A program made the translations under genes and the position numbers. Shown here piece after piece: positions 12,281 to 24,872 of a stretch of DNA of 64,000 nucleotides; the stretch's first letter is position 1, and the number at the start of each line of letters is the position of its first letter. The notes under the pieces are model-generated. The model did no database searches. It was not told the DNA's origin and saw nothing but the letters and a program-made list of their open reading frames with translations. The DNA is from Calliopsis andreniformis (Eukaryota > Arthropoda > Insecta > Hymenoptera > Andrenidae): assembly GCF_051401765.1 (NCBI RefSeq), contig NW_027480423.1, forward strand, positions 12,648,001 to 12,712,000, written 5' to 3'.

Positions 12281-15200
12281 ATAACTTTCATACTGGTTGC
12301 AATTATTCGTTTTATACGATGGAAAAACTGTTGTATTTATACTGTATTTTATGCTTGTGACGTTGACTTCTAAGGCACTAACTATTCGATCTGGTGGAGC
12401 AACGCCCTAGAGTGAAACCTAGGTTGCCCGGAACGTAGAAATGACCATATCTTTCACACTGGTTGCTATTGTTCCTGATATACGATGGAAATGCTGTTGT
12501 ATTTATATTGTACCTTATGCTTCTGGTGTTGACTTCTAAGGCCCTAACTATTCGATCTGGTGGAGCAACGCCCTAGGGTGAAGCCTAGGTTGCCCGGATA
12601 GTAGAAATGACCATAACTATCATAGTGGTTGCAATTATTCGTTTTATACGATTGAAAAACTGTTGTATTTATATTGTATTTTATGCTTCTGGCGTTGACT
12701 TCTGAGGCCCTAACTATTCGATCTGCTGCAGCAACGCCCTAGAGTGAAGCCTTGGTTTCCCGGAACGTAGAAATGACCATGACTTTCATACTGGTTGCAA
12801 TTATTCGTTTTATACGATGGAAAAACTGTTGTATTTATATTGTATTTTATGATTCTGGCGTTGACTTCTTAGGCCCTAACTATTCGATCTGGTGGAGCAA
12901 CGCCCTAGAGTGAAGCCTAGGTTGCCCGGAACATAGAAATGTCCACAACCTTCACACTGGTGGCTATTATTCGTTTTATTCGACGGAAAAACTGTTATAT
13001 TTATATTGTATTTTATGCTTCTGGCGCTGACTTCTTAGGCCCTAACTATTCGATCTGGTGGAACACGCACTAGAGTGAAGTCTAGGTTGCACGGATCGTA
13101 GAAATGACCATCACTTTCACACTGGTTGCAATTATTCATATTATAGGATGGAAAACCTGTTTTATTTATATTGTATTTTATGCTCCTGGTGCTGACTTCT
13201 TAGGCCCTAACTATTCGATCTGGTGGAGCAACGCCCTAGAGTGAAGCCTAGGTTGCCCGGAACGTAGAAATGACCATCACTTTCAAACTGGTTACAATTA
13301 TTCATGTTATACGATGGAAAAACTGTTGTATTTTTATTGCATTTTATGCTTCGGGCGTTGACTTCTAAGGCACTAACTATTCAGTCTGTTGGAGCAACGC
13401 CCTAGGGTGAAGCCTAGGTTGCCCGGAAAGTAGAAATGTCCATAACTTTCATACTGGTTGCAATTATTCGTTCTATACGATGGAAAAACTGTTGTATTTA
13501 TATTGTATTTTATGCTTCTGGCGTTGACTTCTAAGGCACTGAGTATTCGATATGGTGGAGCAACGCCCTAGAGTGAAGCCTAGGGTGCCCGGAACGTAGA
13601 AATGACCATCACTTTCAAACTGGTTGCAATTACTCCTGTTATATGATGGAAAAACTGTTGTATTTTTATTGCATTTGATGCTTCGGGCGTTGACTTCTCA
13701 GGCACTAACTATTCAATCTGTTGGAGCAACGCCCTAGGGTGAATCCTAGGTTGCCCGGAAAGTAGAAGTGACCATAACTTTCATACTGGTTGCAATTATC
13801 CGGTTTATACGATGGAAAAACTGTTGTATTTATATTGTATTTTATGACTCTGGCATTCACTTCTTAGGCACTAACTTTTCAATCTGTTGGAGCAACGCCC
13901 TAGCGTGAATCCTAGGTTGCCCGGGAAGTAGAAATGACCATAACTTTCATACTGGTTGCAATTATCCGTTTTATACGATGGAAAAACTGTTGTATTTATG
14001 TTGTATTTTATGCTTCTGGCGTTCACTTCTTAGGCCTTAACCATTCGATCGGGTGGAACAACGCCCAAGGGTGAAGTCTAGGTTGCCCGGAAAGTAGAAA
14101 TGACCATAACTTTCGAACTGGTTGCAATTATTCCTGTTATACGATGGAAAAACTGTTGTATTTATATTGTATTTTATGCTTCTGGTGTTGACTTCTAAGG
14201 CACTAAGTATTCGATATGGTGGAGCAACGCCCTAGGGTGAAGCCTAGGATGCCCGGAACGTAGGAATGGCCATCACTTTCAAACTGGTTGCAATTACTCC
14301 TGTTATATGATGGAAAAACTGTTGTATTTTTATTGTATTTGATGCTTCGGTCGTTGACTTCTAAGGCACTAACTATTCAATCTGTTGGAGCAACGCCCTA
14401 GGGTGAATCCTAGGTTGCCCGGAAAGTGGAAATGAAAATAACTTTCATACTGGTTGCAACTATCCGGTTTATACGATGGAAAAACTGTTGTATTTATATT
14501 GTATTTAATGCTTCTGGCGTTCACTTCTGAGGCACTAACTTTTCAATCTGTTGGAGCAACGCCCTAGGGTGAATCCTAGGTTGCCCGGGAAGTAGATATG
14601 ACCATTACTTTCATACTGGTTGCAATTATCCGTTTTATACGATGGAAAAACTGTTGTATTTATATTGTATTTTATGCTTGTGACGTTGACTTCTAAGGCA
14701 CTAACAATTCGATCTGGTGGAGCAACGCCCTAGAGTGAAACCTAGGTTGCCCGGAACGTAGAAATTACCATATCTTTCACACTGGTTGCTATTGTTCCTG
14801 TTATACGATGGAAAAGCTGTTGTATTTATATTGTACCTTATGCTTCTGGCGTTCACTTCTTAGGCCCTAACTATTTGATCGGGTGGAACAACGCCCTAGG
14901 GTGAAGCCTAGGTTGCCCGGAAAGTAGAAATGACCATAACTTTCAAACTGGTTGCAATTATTCCTGTTATACGATGGAAAAACTGTTGTATTTATATTGT
15001 ATTTTATGCTTCTGGCGTTGACTTCTAAGGCACTAAGTATTCGATATGGTGGAGCAACGCCCTAGAGTGAAGCCTAGGCTGCCCGGAACGTAGAAATGAC
15101 CATAACTTTCACACTGGTAGGAATTATTCGATTTATACAATGGAAAAACTGTTCTATTTATTTTGTGTATTATGTTTCGCGCGTTTACTTCTAGGGCCCT

Positions 15201-18200
15201 AACTATTCGATCTGGTGGAGCATCGCCCTAGGGTGAAGCCTAGGTTGCCCGGAAAGTAGAAATGTCCATAACTTTCGGACAGGTTGCAATTACTCCTGTT
15301 ATATCATGGAAAAACTGTTGTATTTTTATTGCATTTGATGCTTCGGGCGTTGACTTCTCAGGCACTAACTATTCAATCTGTTGGAGCAACGCCCTAGGGT
15401 GAATCCTAGGTTGCCCGGAAAGTAGAAATGACCATAACTTTCATACTGGTTGCAATTATTCGTTTTATACGATGGAAAAACTGTTGTATTTATATTGTAT
15501 TATATGCTTCTGGCGTTCACTTCTTAGGCCCTAACTATTCGATCTGTTGGAGCAACGCCCTAGAGTGAAGCCCAGGTTGCCCGGAACGTAGAAATGACCA
15601 TAACTTTCACACTGGTTGCAATTATTCGTTTTATACGATGGAAAAACTGTTGTATTTATATTGTATTATATGCTTCTGGCGTTCACTTCTTAGGCCCTAA
15701 CTATTCGATCTGGTGGACCAACGCCTTAGAGTGAAGCCTTGGTGTCCCGGAACGTAGAAATGACCATCACTTTCATACTGGTTGCAATTATTCGTTTTAT
15801 ACGATGGAAAAACTGTTGTGCTTATATTGTATTTTATGCTTGTGGCGTTCACTTCTTAGGCCCTAACTATTCGATCTGGTGGAGCAACGCCCTAGGGTGA
15901 AGCCTTGGTTGCCCGGATAGTAGAAATGACCATAACTTTCATAGTGGTTGCAATTATTCGTTTCATAGGACGGAAAAACTGTTGTATTTATATTGTATTT
16001 TATGCTTCTGGCGTTGACTTCTGAGGCCCTAACTATCCGATCTGTTCGAGCAACGCCCTAGAGTGAAGCCTTGGTTTCCTGGAACGTAGAAATGACCATG
16101 ACTTTCAAACTGGTTGCAATTAATCGTTTTATACGATGGAAAAACTGTTGTATTTATATTGTATTTTATGCTTCTGGCGTTGACTTCTAAGGCATGAACT
16201 GTTCGATCTGGTGGAGCAACGCCCTAGAGTGAAGCTTAGGTTGCCCGGAACATAGAAATGACCATAACCTTCACACTGGTGGCTATTATTCGTTTTATTC
16301 GATGGAAAAACTGTTATATTTATATTGTATTTTATGCTCCCGGCGCTGACTTCTTAGGCCCTAACTATTCGATCTGGTGGAGCAACGCCCTAGAGTGAAG
16401 TCTAGGTTGCCCGAAACGTAGAAATGACCATCACTTTCCACTGGTTGCAATTATTCATATTATAGGATGGAAAACCTGTTGTATTTATATTGTATTTTAT
16501 GCTCCTGGTGTTGACTTCTTAGGCCCTAACTATTCGATCTGGTGGAGCAACGCCCTAGAGTGAAGCCTAGCTTGCCCGGAACGTAGAAATGAACATCACT
16601 TTCAAACTGGTTACAATTATTCCTGTTATACGATGGAAAAACTGTTGTATTTTTATTGCATTTTATGCTTCGGGCGTTGACTTCTAAGGCCCTAACTATT
16701 CAATCTGTTGGAGCAACGCCATAGGGTGAAGCCTAGGTTGCACGGAAAGTAGAAATATCCATAACTTTCATACTGGTTGCAATTATTCGTTTTATACGAT
16801 GGAAAAACTGTTGTATTTATATTGTATTTTATGCTTCTGACGTTGACTTCTAAGGCACCAACTATTCGATCTGTTGGAGCAACGCCCTAGAGTGAAGCCT
16901 ACATTGCCCGGAACGTAGAAATGACCATAACTTTCACACTGGTTGCAATTATTCGTTTTATACGATGGAAAAACTGTTGTATTTATATTGTATTTTATGC
17001 TTCTGGCGTTCACTTCTTAGGCCTTAACTATTCGATCTGGTGGAACAACGCACGAGGGTGAAGCCTAGGTTGCCCGGAACGTAGAAATGACCATAACTTT
17101 CACACTGGTAGCAATTATTCGATTTATACAATGGAAAATCTGTTCTATTTATTTTGTGTTTTATGTTTCGCGCGTTGACTTCTAAGGCCCTAACTATTCG
17201 ACCTGGTGGAGCATCGCCCTAGAGTGAAGCCTAGGTTACCCGGAAAGTAGAAATGTCCATAATTTTCACGCTGGTTGCAATTATTCGTTTTATACGATGG
17301 AAAAACTGTTGTATTTATATTTCATTTTATGCTTCTGGCGTTCACTTCTTAGGCCCTAACTATTCGATCGGGTGGAACAACGCCCTAGGGTGAAGCCTAG
17401 GTTGCCCGGAAAGTAGAAATGACCATAACTTTCAAACAGGTAGCAATTATTCCTGTTATACGATGGAAAAACTGTTGCATTTATATTGTATTTTATGCTT
17501 CTGGCGTTGACTTCTTAGGCCCTAACTATTCGATCTGGTGGAGCAACGCCTTAGAGTGACGCTTAGGTTGCCCGGAACGTAGAAGTGACCATATCTTTTA
17601 CACTGGTAGGTATTGTTCCTGTTATACGATGGAAAAGCTGTTGTACTTATATTGTACCTTATGCTTCTGGCGTTGACTTCCAAGGCCCTAACTATTCGAT
17701 CTGGTGGAGCAACGCCCTATGGTGAAGCCTTCGTTGCCCGGATAGTAGAAATGACCATAACTTTCATAGTGGTTGCAATTATTCGTTTTATAGGATGGAA
17801 AAACTGTTGTATTTATATTGTATTTTATGCTTCTGGCGTTGACTTCTGAGGCCCTAACTATCCGATCTGTTGGAGCAACGCCCTAGAGTGAAGCCTTGGT
17901 TTCCTGGAACGTAGAAATGACCATGACTTTCAAACTGGTTGCAATTATTCGTTTTATACGATGGTAATCCTGTTTTATTTATATTGTATTTTATGCTCCT
18001 GGTGTTGACTTCTTAGGCCCTAACTATTCGATCTGGTGGAGCAACGCCCTAGTGTGAAGCCTAGGTTGCCCGGAACGTAGAAATGACCATCACTTTCAAA
18101 CTGGTTACAATTATTCCTGTTATACGATGGAAAAACTGTTGTATTTTTATTGCATTTTATGCTTCGGGCGTTGACTTCTAAGGCCCTAACTATTCAATTT

Positions 18201-21200
18201 GTTGGAGCAACGCCCTAGGGTGAAGCCCAGGTTGCACGGAAAGTAGAAATGTCCATAACTTTCATACTGGTTGCAATTATTCGTTTTATACGATGGAAAA
18301 ACTGTTGTATTTATATTGTATTTTATGCTTCTGACGTTGACTTCTAAGGCACCAACTATTCGATCTGTTGGAGCAACGCCCTAGAGTGAAGGCTACATTG
18401 CCCGGAACGTAGAAATGACCATAACTTTCACACTGGTTGCAATTATTCGTTTTATACGATGGAAAAACTGTTGTATTTATACTGTATTTTATGCTTGTGA
18501 CGTTGACTTTTTAAGGCACTAACTATTCGATCTGGTGGAGCAACGCCCTAGAGTGAAACCTAGGTTGCCCGGAACGTAGAAATGACCATATCTTTCACAC
18601 TGGTTGCTATTGTTCCTGTTATACGATGGAAAAGATGTTGTATTTATATTGTACCTTATGCTTCTGGCGTTCACTTCTTAGGCCCTAACTATTCGATCTG
18701 GTGGAGCAACGCCCTAGGCTGAAGCCTTGGTTGCCCGGATAGTAGAAATGACCATAACTTTCATAGTGGTTGCAATTATTCGTTTTATAGGATGGAAAAA
18801 CTGTTGTATTTATATTGTATTTTATGCTTCTGGCGTTGACTTCTGTGGCCCCAACTATCCGATCTGTTCGAGCAACGCCCTAGAGTGAAGCCTTGGTTTC
18901 CTGGAACGTAGAAATGACCATAACTTTCACACTGGTTGCAATTATTCATTTTATACGATGGAAAAGCTGTTGCATTTATATTGTATTTTATGCTTCTGGC
19001 GTTGACTTCTTGGGCCCTAACTATTCGATCTGGTGGAGCAACGCCTTAGAGTGACGCCTAGGTTGCCCGGAACGTAGAAATGACCATATCTTTCACACTG
19101 GTTGCTATTGTTCCTGTTATACGGTGGAAAAGCTGTTGTATTTATATTGTACCTTATGCTTCTGGCGTTGACTTCTAAGGCACTAACTATTCGATCTGGT
19201 GGAGCTACGCCCTAGAGTGAAACCTAGGTTGCCCGGAACGTAGAAATGACCATTACTTTCACACTCTTTGCAATTATTCATTTTATACGATGGAAAAGCT
19301 GTTGCATTTATATTGTATTTTATGCTTCTGGCCTTGACTTCTTAGGCCCTAACTATTCGGTCTGGTGGAGAAACGCCTTAGAGTGAAGCCTTGGTTTCCC
19401 GGAACGTAGAAATGACCATCACTTTCATACTGGTTGCAATTATTCGTTTTATACGATGGAAAAACTGTTGTACTTATATTGTATTTTATGCTTGTGGCGT
19501 TGAATTCTAAGGCACTAACTATTCGATCTGGTGGAGCAACGCCCTAGAGTAGAAGCCTAGGTTGCCCGGAACGTAGAAATGCCCATAACTTTCACACTGG
19601 TTGCAATTATTCGTTTTATACGATGGAAAAGCTGTTCTATTTATTTTGTGTTTTATGTTTCGCCCGTTGACTTCTAAGGCCCTAACAATTCGATCTGGCG
19701 CAGCATCGCCCTAGGGTGAAGCCTAGGTTGCCGGAAAGTAGAAATGTCCATAACTTTCATACTGGTTGCAATTATACGTTTTATACGATGGAAAAACTGT
19801 TGTATTTATACTGTATTTTATGCTTCTGACGTTGACTTCTAACGCACTAACTATTCGATCTGGTGGAGCAGCGCCCTAGAGTGAAATCTAGGTTGCCTGG
19901 AACGTAGAAATGACCATTACTTTCACACTTTTTGCAATTTGTCATTTTATACGATGGAAAAGCTGTTGCATTTATATTGTATTTTATGCTTCTGGTGTTG
20001 ACTTCTTAGGCCCTATCTATTCGATCTGGTGGAGCAACGCCCTAGGGTGAAGCCTTGGTTGCCCGGATAGTAGAAATGTCCATAACTTTCATAGTGGTTG
20101 CAATTATTCGTTTTATATGACGGAAAAACTGTTGTATTTATATTGTATTTTATGCTTCTGGCGTTCACATCTTAGGCCCTAACTATTCGATCGGGTGGAA
20201 CAACGCCCTAGGGTGAAGCCTAGGTTGCCCGGAAAGTAGAAATGACCATAACTTTCATACTCGTTGCAATTATACGTTTTATACGATGGAAAAGCTGTTG
20301 TATTTATATTGTATTTTATGCTTCTTGCGCTCACTTCTTAGGCCCTAACTGTTCGATCTGGTGGAACATCGCCCTAGGGTGAAGCCTAGGTTTCCCGGAA
20401 CGTAGAGATGACCATAACTTTCACATTTGCAGCAATTATTCGATATATACAATGGAAAAACTGTTCTATTAATTATGTTTTTTATGTTTCGGGCTTTGAC
20501 TTCTAAGGCACTAACTACTCGATCTGGCGGAGCAACGCCCTAGAGTGAAGCCTAGGTTGCCCGGAACGTAGAAATGACCATAACTTTCACACTGGTAGCA
20601 ATTATTCGATTTATACGATGGAAAAACTGTTCTATTTATTTTGTGTTTTATGTTTCGCCCGTTGACTTCTAAGGCCCTAAAAATTCGATCTGGTGGAGCA
20701 TCGCCCTAGGGTGAAGCCTAGGTTGAACGGAAAGTAGAAATGTCCATAACTTTCATACTGGTTGCAATTATTCGTTTTATACGATGGAAAAACTGTTGTA
20801 TTTATACTGTATTTTATGCTTCTGACGTTGACTTCTAACGCACTAACTATTCGATCTGGTGGAACAACGCCCTAGAGTGAAACCTAGGTTGCCCGGAACG
20901 TAGAAATGACCATTACTTTCACACTCTTTGCAATAATTCATTTTATGCGATGGAAAAGCTGTTGCATTTATATCGTATTTTATGCTTCTGGCGTTGACTT
21001 CTTGGGCCCTAACTATTCGATCTGGTGGAGCAACGCCTTAGAGTGACGCCTAGGTTGCCCGGAACGTAGAAATGACCATATCTTTCACACTGGTTGCTAT
21101 TGTTCCTGTTATACGATGGAAAAGCTGTTGTATTTATATTGTACCTTATGCTTCTGGCGTTGGCTTCTAAGGCACTAACTATTCGATCTGGTGGAGCTAC

Positions 21201-21583
21201 GCCCTAGAGTGAAACCTAGGTTGCCCGGAACGTAGAAATGACCATTACTTTCACACTCTTTGAAATTATTCATTTTATACGATGGAAAAGCTGGTGCATT
21301 TATATTGTATTTTATGCTTCTGGCGTTGACTTCTTAGGCCCTAACTATTCGGTCTGGTGGAGCAACGCCTTAGAGTGAAGCCTCGGTTTCCCAGAACGTG
21401 GAAATGACCATCACTTTCATACTGGTTGCAATTATTCGTTTTATACGAAGGAAAAACTGTTGTACTTATATTGCATTTTATGCTTGTGGCGTTGAATTCT
21501 AAGGCACTAACTATTCGATCTGGTGGAGCAACGCCCTAGAGTGAAGCCTAGGTTGCCCGGAACGTAGAAATGCCCATAACTTT
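12281..21583 (+). repeat. Heterogeneous satellite stretch with dispersed older copies
   Basis: About 56 monomers with no dominant short period. Dispersed relationships can be seen. 13430 onward resembles 483 onward. 15870-17000 resembles 31470-32700 (gaagctt marker at 16231 and 31832). 20236-21170 resembles the block starting at 35505 (marker atactcgttgcaattatacg). Sub-blocks with gagtgacgcc and tgtttcgcccgttg recur within 19-21 kb. Single-base indels occur near 13066 (ggaacacgc), 18509 (an extra t in gactttttaagg) and 19551 (an extra a in gagtagaagcc). No non-satellite sequence was seen. Confidence 0.8.
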
Positions 21584-24500
21584 CACACTGGTTGCAATTA
21601 TTCGTTTTATACGATGGAAAAACTGTTGTATTTATATTGTATTTTATGCTTCTGGCGTTGACTTCTAAGGCACTAAGTATTCGATATGGTGGAGCAACGC
21701 CCTAGAGTGAAGCCTAGGGTGCCCGGAACGTAGCAATGACCATCACTTTCAAACTGGTTGCAATTTCTCCTGTTATGTGATGGAAAAACTGTTGTATTTT
21801 TATTGCATTTGATGCTTCGGGCGTTGACTTCTAAGGCACTAACTATTCACTCTGTTGGAGCAACGCCCTAGGGTAAATCCTAGGTTGCCCGGGAGGTAGA
21901 AATGACCATAACTTTCATACTGGTTGCAATTATCCGGTGTATACGATGGAAAAACTGTTGTATTTATATTGTATTTTATGCTTCTGGGGTTCACTTCTTA
22001 GGCACCAACTTTTCAATCTGTTGGAGCAACGCCCTAAGGTGAATCCTCGATTGCCCGGGAAGTAGAAATGACCATAACTTTCATACTGGTTGCAATTATC
22101 CGTTTTATACGATGGAAAAACTGTTGTATTGATATTGTATTTTATGCTTCTGGCATTCCCTTCTTAGGCCTTAACTATTCGATCTGGTGGAACAACGCAC
22201 TAGGGTGAAGCCTAGGTTGCGCGGAACGTAGAAATGACCATAACTTTCACACTGGTAGCAATTATTCGATTTATACAATGGAAAAACTGTTCTATTTATT
22301 TTGCGTTTTATGTTTCGCGCGTTGACTTCTAAGGCCCTAACTATTCGATCTGGTGGAGCATCGCCCTAGGGTGAAGCCTAGGTTGCCCGGAAAGTAGAAA
22401 TGTCCATAACTTTCACACTGGTTGCAATTATTCGTTTTATACGATGGAAAAACTGTTGTACTTATATTGTATTTTATGCTTGTGGCGTGGAATTCTAAGG
22501 CACTAACTATTCGATCTGGTGGAGCAACGCCCTAGAGTGAAGCCTAGGTTGCCCGGAACGTAGAAATGCCCATAACTTTCACACTGGTTGCAATTATTCG
22601 TTTTATACGATGGAAAAACTGTTGTATTTATATTGTATTTTATGCTTCTGGCGTTGACTTCTAAGGCACTAAGTATTCGATATGGTGGAGCGACGCCCTA
22701 GAGTGAAGCCTAGGGTGCCCGGAACGAAGAAATGACCATCACTTTCAAACTGGTTGCAATTACTCCTGTTATATGATGGAAAAACTGTTGTAATTTTATT
22801 GCATTTGATGCTTCGGGCGTTGACTTCTAAGGCACTAACTATTCACTCTGTTGGAGCAACGCCCTAGGGTGAGTCCTAGGTTGCCCGGGAAGTAGAAATG
22901 ACCATAACTTTCATACTGGTTGCAATTATCCGGTTTATACGATGGAAAAACTGTTGTATTTATATTGTATTATATGCTTCTGGCGTTCACTTCTAAGGCA
23001 CCAACTTTTCAATCTGTCGGAGCAACGCCCTAAGGTGAATCCTAGATTGCCCGGGAAGTAGAAATGACCATAACTTTCATACTGGTTGCAATTATCCGTT
23101 TTATACGATGGAAAAACTGTTGTATTGATATTGTATTTTATGCTTCTGGCATTCCCTTCTTAGGCCTTAACTATTCGATCTGGTGGAACAACGCACTAGG
23201 GTGAAGCCTAGGTTGCGCGGAACGTAGAAATGACCATAACTTTCACACTGGTAGCAATTATTCTATTTATACAATGGAAAAACTGTTCAATTTATTTTGC
23301 GTTTTATGTTTCGCGCGTTGACTTCTAAGGCCCTAACTATTCGATCTGGTGGAGCATCGCCCTAGGGTAAAGCGTAGGTTGCCCGGAAAGTAGAAATGTC
23401 CATAACTTTCACACTGGTTGCAATTATTCGTTTTATACGATGGAAAAACTCTTGTACTTATATTGTATTTTATGCTTGTGGCGTTGAATTCTAAGGCACT
23501 AACTATTCGATCTGGTGGAGCAACGCCCTAGAGTGAAGCCTAGGTTGCCCGGAACGTAGAAATGCCCATAACTTTCACACTGGTTGCAATTATTCGTTTT
23601 ATACGATGGAAAAACTGTTGTATTTATATTGTATTTTATGCTTCTGGCGTTCACTTCTTAGGCCCTAACTATTCGATCGGGTGGAACAACGCCCTAGGGT
23701 GAAGCCTAGGTTGCCCGGAAAGTAGAAATGCCCATAACTTTCACACTGGTTGCAATTATTCGTTTTATACGATGGAAAAACTGTTGTATTTATATTGTAT
23801 TTTATGCTTCTGGCGTTGACTTCTAAGGCACTAAGTATTCGATATGGTGGAGCAACGCCCTAGAGTGAAGCCTAGGGTGCCCGGAACGTAGAAATGACCA
23901 TCACTATCAAACTGGTTGCAATTACTCCTGTTATATGATGGAAAAACTGTTGTATTTTTATTGCATTTGATGCTTCGGGCGTTGACTTCTAAGGCACTAA
24001 CTATTCACTCTGTTGGAGCAAGGCCCTAGGGTGAATCCTAGGTTGCCCGGGAAGTAGAAATGACCATAACTTTCATACTGGTTGCAATTATCCGGTTTAT
24101 ACGATGGAAAAACTGTGGTATTTATATTGTATTATATGCTTCTGGCGTTCACTTCTTAGGCACCAACTTTTCAATCTGTTGGAGCAACGCCCTAAGGTGA
24201 ATCCTAGATTGCCCGGGAAGTAGAAATGACCATAACTTTCATACTGGTTGCAATTATCCGTTTTATACGATGGAAAAACTGTTGTATTGATATTGTATTT
24301 TATGCTTCTGGCATTCCCTTCTTAGGCCTTAACTATTCGATCTGGTGGAACAACGCACTAGGGTGAAGCCTAGGTTGCGCGGAACGTAGAAATGACCATA
24401 ACTTTCACACTGGTAGCAATTATTCGATTTATACAATGGAAAAACTGTTCTATTTATTTTGCGTTTTATGTCTCGCGCGTTGACTTCTAAGGCCCTAACT

Positions 24501-24753
24501 ATTCGATCTGGTGGAGCATCGCCCTAGGGTGAAGCCTAGGTTGCCCGGAAAGTAGAAATGTCCATAACTTTCGCACTGGTTGCAGTTATTCGTTTTATAC
24601 GATGGAAAAACTCTTGTACTTATATTGTATTTTATGCTTGTGGCGTTGAATTCTAAGGCACTAACTATTCGATCTGGTGGAGCAACGCCCTATAGTGAAG
24701 CCTAGGTTGCCCGGAACGTAGAAATGCCCATAACTTTCACACTGGTTGCAATT

Positions 24754-24770
24754 ATTCGTTTTATACGATG
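24754..24770 (+). other. CENP-B-box-like motif (example, forward arm)
   Basis: The sequence is attcgttttatacgatg. Against the CENP-B core nTTCGnnnnAnnCGGGn it keeps TTCG, the central A and the following CG (7 of 9 fixed bases), and has AT where GG is expected. The same motif occurs at this place in many monomers of both arms. A second common version has TTCC in place of TTCG (attcctgttatacgatg) and loses the first CG; others carry tatacaatgg. Protein binding is not shown, and a chance match to a short degenerate core is quite possible. Confidence 0.4.
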
Positions 24771-24807
24771 GAAAAACTGTTGTATTTATATTGTATTTTA
24801 TGCTTCT

Positions 24808-24872
24808 GGCGTTCACTTCTTAGGCCCTAACTATTCGATCGGGTGGAACAACGCCCTAGGGTGAAGCCTAGG
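24808..24872 (+). other. Dyad symmetries in the GC-rich half of the monomer (example)
   Basis: Two inverted repeats lie here. In the common variant, GGCGTTG at monomer positions 91-97 pairs with CAACGCC at 132-138 across a 34-bp spacer; this copy has ggcgttc, so 6 of 7 pair. CCTAGG at 138-143 and CCTAGG at 150-155 can pair as a 6-bp stem with loop gtgaag, and each is also a palindrome alone. Other copies have ccctagag, which shortens the second stem to 5 bp. Variants such as gacgttgac do not show matching changes in the partner arm, so selection for pairing is not supported. Confidence 0.5.
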
